Shown here piece by piece: positions 1 to 5,426 of a stretch of 7,383 nt of DNA. Position 1 is the stretch's first letter; each line of letters begins with the position of its first letter. The notes below the pieces were generated by a model that saw only the letters and a list, made by a program, of their open reading frames with translations, was not told the DNA's origin and made no database searches. The translations under genes were made by a program, and so were the position numbers. This DNA is from Campylobacterales bacterium (GTDB taxonomy: Bacteria > Campylobacterota_A > Desulfurellia > JAADFJ01): NCBI GenBank assembly GCA_027080125.1, contig JALWSW010000076.1, forward strand, positions 1 through 7,383. The letters run 5' to 3'.

Positions 1-1
1 A

Positions 2-574
2 AAAAAAATTGCAGCAGCAATAAATTATGGATGAGCTGTCACGGTGGAATTTCTGTATGATGGAAGCAGTTTCTATTTTATAGAAATCAATACGAGAATC
101 CAGGTAGAACATCCTGTAACAGAACTTCTCACAGGGATAGATATAGTGGAAGAACAGATTAAGGTGGCAGAGGGAAAGCGGCTTGAGATAGAACAATCGG
201 ATATAAGATTTCCTTATCATGTAATAGAAGCAAGGATAAATGCCGAGGACCCCGAAAATTTTGTTCCATCCGCAGGACATATTACAAAATTTTTTCCTCC
301 CGGAGGTCCGGGGGTGAGGATAGACACGGCAATTGGCTCAGGAAGTGAGATATCACCCTATTACGACTCTCTTATCGCAAAATTGATTGTCAGACACAAT
401 TCCAGAAAAAACGCAATAAAAAGATTGGAAAGATGCCTGGAAGAGTTTGTAGTTGAAGGAATCAGAACATCCATACCGTTTTACAGCAATCTTATAAAAA
501 CGAAAGAATTCCGGCAGAGTAAATATGATACAAATCTTGTCGATAAATTTATCCGTGACAGAAAAGAAACGTAG
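2..574 (+). CDS. accC: Biotin carboxylase subunit, C-terminal part, with premature in-frame TGA
   Basis: C-terminal part of an ATP-grasp biotin carboxylase, which carboxylates biotin on its carrier protein using ATP and bicarbonate. In acetyl-CoA carboxylase this feeds fatty-acid synthesis. Visible motifs are TVEFLYD, FIEINTRIQVEHPVTE (the Glu/Asn/Arg active-site stretch), EARINAEDP, PPGGPGVRID and PYYDSLIAKL. The protein ends with TAG at the usual place for a free-standing subunit of about 450 residues, with no carrier or transcarboxylase domain fused. The 5' end lies outside the window. Codons upstream of 44 still encode family sequence (KKIAAAINYG), but an in-frame TGA at 32-34 sits where the family has the first Gly of GAGT. 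The GTG at 44 is therefore not a credible true start. The gene could equally be the biotin carboxylase of a pyruvate or acyl-CoA carboxylase, because the distinguishing regions are missing. It is treated here as a partial gene with a probable sequence error. Confidence 0.85.
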
Positions 575-602
575 AAAAATCACCGGTTTTTTATTTTTAC
601 TA

Positions 603-630
603 TTGACAAATAAAAAAGCTACAATAACAT
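603..630 (+). promoter_or_regulatory. Candidate sigma-70 promoter for the tRNA-Lys/tRNA-Glu/HU transcript
   Basis: A perfect -35 box TTGACA lies at 603-608. A -10 candidate TAACAT (4 of 6 matches) lies at 625-630 with a 16-bp spacer. The better-looking TACAAT at 620-625 is only 11 bp away, too close for a normal promoter. Transcription would start near 637, just ahead of the tRNA-Lys 5' end at 643. The assignment rests on consensus match and position only. Confidence 0.45.
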
Positions 631-642
631 CCATTCTGTTAT

Positions 643-715
643 GGGTCGTTAGCTCAGGCGGTAGAGCAGTAGCCTTTTAAGCTATTGGCCGCAGGTTCGA
701 ATCCTGCACGACCCA
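643..715 (+). tRNA. tRNA-Lys (anticodon UUU)
   Basis: A full cloverleaf can be folded. The acceptor stem GGGTCGT (643-649) pairs with ACGACCC (708-714). The D stem is GCTC/GAGC. The anticodon stem GTAGC/GCTAT encloses the loop CTTTTAA with anticodon TTT at 676-678. The T arm is GCAGG-TTCGAAT-CCTGC. The discriminator is A715. CCA is not encoded (AAAAA follows), so it must be added after transcription. It is the first gene of the tRNA block and is followed 6 nt later by tRNA-Glu. Confidence 0.96.
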
Positions 716-721
716 AAAAAT

Positions 722-798
722 GTCCCCATCGTCTAGTCGGCCAAGGACATCGCCCTTTCACGGCGGTAACGTGGGTTCAAATCCCGCTGGGGACGCCA
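722..798 (+). tRNA. tRNA-Glu (anticodon UUC)
   Basis: The acceptor stem GTCCCCA (722-728) pairs with TGGGGAC (788-794). The anticodon stem TCGCC/GGCGG encloses the loop CTTTCAC with anticodon TTC at 757-759. The T arm is GTGGG-TTCAAAT-CCCGC. The discriminator is G795 and CCA is encoded at 796-798. The Shine-Dalgarno of the HU gene begins 4 nt after this CCA, so the tRNA and the HU mRNA almost certainly share one primary transcript. Confidence 0.96.
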
Positions 799-802
799 TT
801 TA

Positions 803-809
803 AAGGAGG
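803..809 (+). promoter_or_regulatory. Strong Shine-Dalgarno of the HU gene, next to tRNA-Glu
   Basis: AAGGAGG lies 4 nt before the ATG at 814 and only 4 nt after the encoded CCA of tRNA-Glu. It fixes the start of the HU gene. After 3' maturation of the tRNA, the HU message would begin with a leader of about 15 nt that is almost all ribosome-binding site. Confidence 0.8.
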
Positions 810-813
810 TTTT

Positions 814-1095
814 ATGTTGGTAAAGAGTAGTCTTATCAGGCAGGTTGCCGAGGAAACAGGAGCTTCGATAGAGATGACCAAAAAGATTATCGATGCTTCT
901 CTCAACACAATTGTTGAGACAGTTTCAAAGGGAAAAAAGGTAAGCATTGCAGGATTTGGAAACTTCTATGCGGCAACAAGAGCTGCAAGAAAGGGAAGAA
1001 ATCCTAGAACAGGAGAGGAGATTAACATCAGCGAGGCAAACGTTCCCCGCTTCAAAGCAGGCAAGGCTTTTAAAGAAAGCGTTTCAAAAAGATAA
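814..1095 (+). CDS. HU-family nucleoid DNA-binding protein
   Basis: Encodes a 93-residue protein of the HU/IHF family, which binds and bends DNA as a dimer in the nucleoid. Visible are the N-terminal helical part (SSLIRQVAEETGAS), the core VSIAGFGNF (about residues 46-54), and the DNA-gripping arm with the family signature R-x-G-R-N-P-x-T-G (GRNPRTGEEI). The family C-terminus follows, VPRFKAGKAFKESV. The length matches the usual 90-95. The ATG at 814 is chosen because AAGGAGG (803-809) lies 4 nt upstream; any longer reading would translate through tRNA-Glu and tRNA-Lys. The signature fits HU better than IHF, but paralogue identity (hupA/hupB/ihf) cannot be assigned. The gene lies between tRNA-Glu and tRNA-Val. 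No terminator is visible on either side, suggesting a mixed mRNA-tRNA transcript released by tRNA processing. Confidence 0.95.
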   Translation: MLVKSSLIRQVAEETGASIEMTKKIIDASLNTIVETVSKGKKVSIAGFGNFYAATRAARKGRNPRTGEEINISEANVPRFKAGKAFKESVSKR

Positions 1096-1107
1096 TTAGA
1101 GAAAAGC

Positions 1108-1182
1108 GGGCGATTAGCTCAGCGGAAGAGCACCTGCCTTACAAGCAGGGGGTCGTAGGTTCGAACCCTTCATCGCCCACCA
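1108..1182 (+). tRNA. tRNA-Val (anticodon UAC)
   Basis: The acceptor stem GGGCGAT (1108-1114) pairs with ATCGCCC (1172-1178). The anticodon stem CCTGC/GCAGG encloses the loop CTTACAA with anticodon TAC at 1140-1142. The discriminator is A1179 and CCA is encoded at 1180-1182. The T stem GTAGG/CCTTC contains one T-T mismatch (1156/1170). The gene starts 12 nt after the HU stop codon, with no terminator between. Confidence 0.95.
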
Positions 1183-1185
1183 TAC

Positions 1186-1262
1186 GGGGCTGTAGTTCAG
1201 TTGGTTAGAACGCTGGCCTGTCACGCCAGAGGTCGCGAGTTCAAGTCTCGTCGGCCCCGCCA
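1186..1262 (+). tRNA. tRNA-Asp (anticodon GUC)
   Basis: The acceptor stem GGGGCTG (1186-1192) pairs with CGGCCCC (1252-1258) with one G-T pair. The anticodon stem CTGGC/GCCAG encloses the loop CTGTCAC with anticodon GTC at 1220-1222. The discriminator is G1259 and CCA is encoded at 1260-1262. It lies 3 nt after the CCA of tRNA-Val, so the two are clearly co-transcribed. Confidence 0.96.
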
Positions 1263-1292
1263 TTTGAAAATATTAGATTAATAATTGTTAGA

Positions 1293-1316
1293 AGGGCAGG
1301 TTGTGCAATCTGCCTT
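1293..1316 (+). promoter_or_regulatory. Hairpin (10-bp stem, 4-nt loop) between tRNA-Asp and tRNA-Pro
   Basis: AGGGCAGGTT (1293-1302) pairs with AATCTGCCTT (1307-1316) over 10 bp with two G-T pairs and a GTGC loop. No T tract follows on either strand, so it is not a standard intrinsic terminator. It lies 1 nt upstream of the TATAAT box at 1318 and covers the place where a -35 element would be. It could be an attenuating or processing hairpin for the upstream transcript, or an operator. The structure is read from sequence; the function is unknown. Confidence 0.4.
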
Positions 1317-1317
1317 G

Positions 1318-1323
1318 TATAAT
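1318..1323 (+). promoter_or_regulatory. Perfect -10 box TATAAT ahead of tRNA-Pro
   Basis: TATAAT lies at 1318-1323, 8 bp before the tRNA-Pro 5' end, which would place the transcription start at or just before the mature tRNA. There is no good -35 element at 16-18 bp, because that region is the hairpin arm. The box suggests that tRNA-Pro and tRNA-Arg have their own promoter, but this is unproven. Confidence 0.35.
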
Positions 1324-1331
1324 ATTAACAG

Positions 1332-1405
<74 letters not shown>

Positions 1406-1408
1406 AAT

Positions 1409-1485
<77 letters not shown>

Positions 1486-1488
1486 TTT

Positions 1489-1539
1489 AAATATTGAATT
1501 GAAAAATATTGATTTGACGCTATCATAAGCAAATATTGA
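1489..1539 (+). repeat. Three direct copies of AAATATTGA around the ferredoxin promoter
   Basis: The 9-mer AAATATTGA occurs exactly at 1489-1497, 1504-1512 and 1531-1539, with starts 15 and 27 bp apart. The copies fall just upstream of the -35 candidate, inside the promoter spacer, and at the predicted transcription start. The core AATATT is its own reverse complement. This is the arrangement expected of operator half-sites, but AT-rich composition makes chance recurrence easier. Confidence 0.4.
1499..1526 (+). promoter_or_regulatory. Candidate sigma-70 promoter of the ferredoxin gene
   Basis: TTGAAA (1499-1504, 5 of 6 matches) and TATCAT (1521-1526, 5 of 6) are separated by 16 bp. Transcription would start near 1533, leaving a leader of about 48 nt to the GTG at 1581. 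A second -35-like TTGACG at 1514-1519 has no well-placed -10. The promoter lies entirely between tRNA-Arg and the ferredoxin gene. Confidence 0.45.
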
Positions 1540-1580
1540 AGAAAAAAGCAAAACAAAAAAAGATATTTTAGGAGGCAAAG

Positions 1581-1775
1581 GTGGCAAAACCAAGTAAGGT
1601 TGAAGTAGACCAGGAAACATGCATAGGTTGTGGCGTATGTGCTGATATGGTGCCGGATGTATTCGAAATGCAGGACGGTAAATCAATCGTTATAAACGCC
1701 CAGGGGGCTGAATACGATGAGGTGCAGGAGGCTGTTGAATCCTGCCCGGTAGAAGCAATCACAGCCGAAGAATAA
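1581..1775 (+). CDS. Small [4Fe-4S] ferredoxin
   Basis: Encodes a 64-residue acidic electron carrier of the cytoplasm. The N-terminal motif CIGCGVC gives C14, C17 and C20, and ESCPVEAI gives C55 followed by Pro. Together they are the four ligands of a single [4Fe-4S] cluster. The second cluster motif of 2x[4Fe-4S] clostridial ferredoxins is absent, and the central part (VFEMQDGKSIV) is the beta-strand region seen in single-cluster bacterial ferredoxins such as that of Thermotoga. The GTG start at 1581 is set by AGGAGG at 1570-1575, 5 nt upstream. The gene stands alone, with a promoter candidate and terminator of its own. The redox partner cannot be told from the context. A role in an anaerobic or iron-sulfur-rich metabolism is inferred. 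Confidence 0.93.
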   Translation: MAKPSKVEVDQETCIGCGVCADMVPDVFEMQDGKSIVINAQGAEYDEVQEAVESCPVEAITAEE

Positions 1776-1797
1776 TCAACAATTCAGTCGGAAAGCC

Positions 1798-1824
1798 AAG
1801 CCGCCTGAAATAGTGGCGGCTTTT
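1798..1824 (+). terminator. Intrinsic terminator after the ferredoxin gene
   Basis: AAGCCGCC (about 1798-1805) pairs with GGCGGCTT (1815-1822) around a 9-nt loop, and the T run TTTT covers 1821-1824. The T tract is short, but the 8-bp GC-rich stem lies 22 nt after the stop codon, in the expected place. It separates the ferredoxin from the recJ operon. Confidence 0.6.
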
Positions 1825-1875
1825 CCGCACAAAGAAGCCGTTATCATAAAAGATGAGCTTATTAATTTTTAAGAT

Positions 1876-1900
1876 TTGTTCCTATTAAGCTTGGGAACAA
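1876..1900 (+). promoter_or_regulatory. Inverted repeat / hairpin at the recJ start codon
   Basis: TTGTTCC (1876-1882) and GGAACAA (1894-1900) are perfect inverted repeats. With an inner G-T and A-T pair they form a 9-bp stem around a 7-nt loop. The 3' arm holds the only Shine-Dalgarno-like bases (GGGA, 1893-1896) and ends on the A of the recJ ATG. In RNA it could mask translation initiation. As DNA it could be an operator. The function is inferred from position alone. Confidence 0.4.
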
Positions 1901-3597
1901 TGAAACAATCAAAGCACATCTGGCAAATAAGAAAGTTTGACTTAGAATCGGCAAATAATCTTCAAAAAAAAGGAATTCCAGAGTTTTTAGCCAAGTTGCT
2001 TGTCCAAAGAGATATAAAAACTCCTGAGGCTGCGCAACTATTTCTGAAACCTCAGCTCAAAGACATAGAATCACCGTTCAGATTCGTTTCCATGCAAAAA
2101 TCGGTAGAAAGAATTGCAAAATCCATATTAGATAATGAGAAGATTGCAATCTATGGTGATTATGACGCAGACGGAATAACTGCAACCGCTTTGCTGGTAA
2201 GATTTTTTAAGGAAATAGGAGTAAACGTAAATTGGTATATTCCAAACAGATTGGATGAAGGATACGGATTAAGCATAGAACAGATAAAAAAAATCGCCGC
2301 CAGCGGTGCAAAACTTCTTATTACTGTGGATAACGGAGTAAGCAGCGTCGAACCGGTCGAGTTTGCCAATGAGCTTGGCATCGATGTTATAATTACCGAT
2401 CATCATATGATCCCTGATAAAGTACCTCAGGCATTTTCAATTATACATCCTGATTTTACAAACATAAAACAGAAATTTCCTCCTTCAGGAGCAGGTGTTG
2501 CGTTTAATCTCATCATAGCCTTGCGCTCTCATCTACGCTCGATCGGATTTGGTAATCTTCCGAATCTAAAACGTTATATAGATATTGTAGCCCTTGGAAC
2601 GATTGCCGATATAGTTCCACTGCTGGGAACAAACAGAATAATCGTAAAATATGGTTTAGAACAGGTTGCAAAAAAAAACGCCTCAAAAGCAATCAATATT
2701 ATGCTCGGTTCTAAAAAAAACGGAACAGAAATCGGAACCAAGGATATCGGTTTTATTATTGCCCCCAGAATAAATGCCGCAGGAAGAATGGGGGTTGCCG
2801 AAGTTGCTATGAACCTGTTTTTAAGTGATGATGACAAACGGATTTATGAATATTCAAGAGAGCTCAACAGTCTTAATATACAGCGGCAAAAGCTACAATA
2901 TGAAATTTTAAACGAAGCCGAAGAGAAGATTTCCAGATTGAATAACAGAAAAATAATTGTTGTTGGAGGAAACTGGCACAAAGGAATAATCGGAATTGTA
3001 GCCGGAAAGATTGCCGAAAAATATTCAAGACCTTCCATAGTGCTATCGACATCAGATGAAATAGCGGTTGGTTCTGGTAGAAGCAGCGAAAATATAAATC
3101 TCTTTGATATAGTTAGCAAAACCGCTCCCATGCTTAAACATTTTGGCGGTCATCCGCAAGCTATAGGATTGTCCATAGAAAAAGAAAAGATCGAAGACTT
3201 TGTTTGCAAAATAAATGAGATTGCCGAGGTGGTAGAAACAAATAATGTAAAACGAATATTTTATGATGACGAGATTGATTTTAGCCAAATAGACAACAAA
3301 TTTTACAATGACATAGAAATGTTGAAACCGTTTGGTTGTGCAAATCCGGAACCGATTTTCTGCTCCAAAAATGCGGTAATCGAAGAGAGAAGAATCGTAG
3401 GAAACGGACATTGGAAAATGCGCATTTCTCAGAATGGAATATCGGTGCCGGCAATCTGTTTTAATGCAGAAAACAATCATGAGGAAATAGGCAGACATGT
3501 AGATATTTTATGGAAGATAGAAATGAACAGATGGGCAGGTTATAAAAAATTGGAGCTTTATATAAAAGATATGAAAAATGTCAGACATAACTATTAA
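1900..3597 (+). CDS. recJ: Single-stranded-DNA-specific 5'-3' exonuclease RecJ
   Basis: Encodes a 565-residue DHH-family nuclease that degrades single-stranded DNA 5' to 3' in recombination and repair. The DHH phosphoesterase domain shows GDYDADG (86-92), DNG (144-146), the signature DHH (167-169), SGAGVAFNL and DIVALGTIADIVPL, which carry the metal-binding Asp and His residues. The linker has PRINAAGRMG. The DHHA1 domain has WHKGIIGIVAGK, GSGRSS and GGHPQA (H418), and a C-terminal OB-fold region starts with PFGCANPEP. The length is typical. The start is taken at ATG 1900. An upstream in-frame TTG at 1876 would add 8 residues but has no ribosome-binding site and lies inside a hairpin. The gene is first in the recJ-kdsA-lptG operon, and its last 20 nt overlap kdsA. 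Confidence 0.97.
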   Translation: MKQSKHIWQIRKFDLESANNLQKKGIPEFLAKLLVQRDIKTPEAAQLFLKPQLKDIESPFRFVSMQKSVERIAKSILDNEKIAIYGDYDADGITATALLVRFFKEIGVNVNWYIPNRLDEGYGLSIEQIKKIAASGAKLLITVDNGVSSVEPVEFANELGIDVIITDHHMIPDKVPQAFSIIHPDFTNIKQKFPPSGAGVAFNLIIALRSHLRSIGFGNLPNLKRYIDIVALGTIADIVPLLGTNRIIVKYGLEQVAKKNASKAINIMLGSKKNGTEIGTKDIGFIIAPRINAAGRMGVAEVAMNLFLSDDDKRIYEYSRELNSLNIQRQKLQYEILNEAEEKISRLNNRKIIVVGGNWHKGIIGIVAGKIAEKYSRPSIVLSTSDEIAVGSGRSSENINLFDIVSKTAPMLKHFGGHPQAIGLSIEKEKIEDFVCKINEIAEVVETNNVKRIFYDDEIDFSQIDNKFYNDIEMLKPFGCANPEPIFCSKNAVIEERRIVGNGHWKMRISQNGISVPAICFNAENNHEEIGRHVDILWKIEMNRWAGYKKLELYIKDMKNVRHNY

Positions 3598-4405
3598 GAT
3601 TGCAGATATTGAGATAGGCAGAAAGCCTTTTATTATCGCCGGACCTTGCGTTATAGAAAGCAGACCGCTGAGCCTTGAGATAGCTGGTAAATTAAAAGAG
3701 TTTGCGGAAAAATACTCAATAAATATTATATTTAAAGCATCCTTTGACAAAGCCAACAGAAGCTCGATAGATTCTTATCGGGGACCGGGATTAGAAAGAG
3801 GTATGGAGATATTGGAAGAAATAAAAAGGAAAACGTCGCTGCCGGTAACAACCGACATACATCTGCCAAACCAGGCAAAACCGGTTTCACTGGTAGTCGA
3901 TCTAATTCAGATACCTGCATTTCTTTCAAGACAAACCGATCTTATCGTTGCAGCTGCTCAAACCGGAATACCTCTGAACATAAAAAAGGCTCAATTTATG
4001 TCGCCTAAAGATATGTCATCGGTAATAAAAAAAGCCGAATCAACCGGCAACAAAAAAATCATCCTTACCGAAAGAGGCAGTTGTTTCGGCTACAACAATC
4101 TTATTATAGATCCACGCTCAATTCCAATAATGAGGCAATACGGCTATCCTGTAATCTTGGATGTAACCCACAGCCTGCAGCAGCCCTCCGTACATCATAG
4201 TTATTCAGGCGGAACACCCGAATTTATACCCGATATTGCCAGACTCGGAGCTGCACTAAATTGTGACGGTCTGTTTTTTGAGGTGCATCCAAACCCCGGG
4301 AAAGCCTTATCTGATGCCAAAACCATGCTTCAGATAGATAAACTTCCCAAAATCATACTCTCGGCAAAGGCAATCTGGAAAGCTGTCCGCAGTGAAAATA
4401 ATTGA
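3578..4405 (+). CDS. kdsA: 3-deoxy-8-phosphooctulonate (Kdo-8-phosphate) synthase, metal-dependent class
   Basis: Encodes a 275-residue cytosolic enzyme that condenses phosphoenolpyruvate with arabinose 5-phosphate to make Kdo-8-phosphate, the precursor of the inner-core sugar of lipopolysaccharide. Visible motifs are IIAGPCVIES, FKASFDKANRSS, GPGLERG, PVTTDIH, LIQIPAFLSRQTDL, NIKKAQFMSP, LTERGSCFGYNN and DVTHSLQQP, then EVHPNPGKALSDAK near the C-terminus. C24 in AGPC, with H198, E235 and D246, corresponds to the metal ligands C11, H185, E222 and D233 of the Aquifex aeolicus enzyme, all at the same offset of 13. The metal-independent E. coli class has Asn in place of that Cys. The ATG at 3578 is the only start that preserves the N-terminal strand. 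It overlaps recJ by 20 nt and lptG by 14 nt, implying coupled translation. It ends with TGA followed at once by in-frame TAA. Confidence 0.97.
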   Translation: MSDITIKIADIEIGRKPFIIAGPCVIESRPLSLEIAGKLKEFAEKYSINIIFKASFDKANRSSIDSYRGPGLERGMEILEEIKRKTSLPVTTDIHLPNQAKPVSLVVDLIQIPAFLSRQTDLIVAAAQTGIPLNIKKAQFMSPKDMSSVIKKAESTGNKKIILTERGSCFGYNNLIIDPRSIPIMRQYGYPVILDVTHSLQQPSVHHSYSGGTPEFIPDIARLGAALNCDGLFFEVHPNPGKALSDAKTMLQIDKLPKIILSAKAIWKAVRSENN

Positions 4406-5417
4406 TAAACTTATAATCGCGGAATTCCTAAAATCCCTGTTTTTTATAACAGCAGGATTCCTTTCGATACTCTATATTGTTGACTTTTTCAATCATCTTT
4501 CGTTTCTAAGCGAACCGGTAGGCAAAATATTTATAATTCAATATTATTTTTATAAACTGCCGTTCTTTCTTTATGTTACTCTGCCGTTCTCAATACTGTT
4601 TTCTACGACAATTGTTTACGGCAGACTCAACGATACAAAGCAACTTAGCGTTCTTTTTAATACAGGGTTATCGATTTACAGAATTGCAGCTCCGGCATTT
4701 GTTATCGTAATAGGCTTATCTATTATCTTTTTCCTGCTGGGCAACAGTTTCGTATCAAAAGGCATCACCGCAAGCAAATTTATAAAAAATGCGATTATCA
4801 ACCACTCAGACAGCAGGGGCATCTACGCCGGCAAGGGAGGTTATATTTTAAGCGCCGCTGTTTTGGATATAAGCAGCAAAACCGCCTATATGCCCGTTTT
4901 ATATAAAAAAAATGGCAACAGACTGCTTGAAATAAAAGCCGATAAAGCAATTTTGGGGAAAGATCTGAAACTGTATGGAGTAACCGTAAAAACCTACACT
5001 GAAAACGGTTTTATAAAAAGATACAAAAAGGTTATGACTCTAAATTTACACCTGAGCATATCTGACATACTGCTTCATTCCTCAACATTTTCCACCCTCA
5101 GCATAAACGAATTATGGAAACTGAGAAAAATCGGTAACCCACGATACCGTTTTATGATGCTCGACAGGCTCTTTTCACTGCTGATGCCGATAACAATGTT
5201 CGCTCTTGCAATCTCGATTATAGCAAAACCGTTCAGACGCGAGGAAAACAGCATCAAGTCAGCAGGCATCGGAATAGTATATGCGACAGGCTATTTTATT
5301 TTTCATGCCGTTCTGGCCGCTTTAGGCAAATCCTCAATGATTTCACCTATCATTGGAGCAACAGCCGCACATATAACCTTTTTACTTTTTGCCATTCTGA
5401 AGATAGAAAAAGAGTAA
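4392..5417 (+). CDS. lptG: LptF/LptG-family lipopolysaccharide export permease
   Basis: Encodes a 341-residue inner-membrane protein of the YjgP/YjgQ family. With LptB ATPase it extracts lipopolysaccharide from the inner membrane and passes it to the periplasmic bridge. The layout is typical: three N-terminal membrane segments (about residues 12-34, 52-76, 98-120), a periplasmic domain (about 121-255), and three C-terminal segments (about 258-280, 291-312, 316-338). The family motif KLPFFLYVTLP and the cytoplasmic loop YGRLNDTKQLSVLFNTGLS are present. Similarity to LptG (FFNHL after the first helix, KLP) is slightly better than to LptF, but the choice is not certain. The GTG start at 4392 lies inside kdsA, with a 14-nt overlap and no clear Shine-Dalgarno, so translation is probably coupled. 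No LptF partner is next to it. It converges with aroQ at a 9-bp gap. Confidence 0.88.
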   Translation: MKIIDKLIIAEFLKSLFFITAGFLSILYIVDFFNHLSFLSEPVGKIFIIQYYFYKLPFFLYVTLPFSILFSTTIVYGRLNDTKQLSVLFNTGLSIYRIAAPAFVIVIGLSIIFFLLGNSFVSKGITASKFIKNAIINHSDSRGIYAGKGGYILSAAVLDISSKTAYMPVLYKKNGNRLLEIKADKAILGKDLKLYGVTVKTYTENGFIKRYKKVMTLNLHLSISDILLHSSTFSTLSINELWKLRKIGNPRYRFMMLDRLFSLLMPITMFALAISIIAKPFRREENSIKSAGIGIVYATGYFIFHAVLAALGKSSMISPIIGATAAHITFLLFAILKIEKE

Positions 5418-5426
5418 ACCGGAGAT

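Noticed and set aside
32..34. Alternative genetic code or selenocysteine explaining the TGA
   Set aside because: No other internal TGA occurs in the intact genes, TGA is used as a stop in three of them, and no SECIS-like hairpin or Sec-type site is expected in biotin carboxylase.
575..600. A-rich/T-rich stretch after the biotin carboxylase as a terminator
   Set aside because: The only pairing is A5-T5 around a 7-nt loop, too weak to support an intrinsic terminator call, although the T runs are in a plausible place.
685..813. Reading of the HU gene extended 43 codons upstream
   Set aside because: The extension is a translation of tRNA-Lys and tRNA-Glu; the strong Shine-Dalgarno and family length fix the start at 814.
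1841..1869. Promoter for recJ
   Set aside because: TTATCA and the TA-rich stretch near 1860-1868 match the consensus poorly or have wrong spacing; a promoter probably exists in 1825-1875 but cannot be placed.
3052..3498. Minus-strand open frame of 148 codons inside recJ
   Set aside because: It lies wholly within the conserved RecJ coding region and its peptide shows no family motif.
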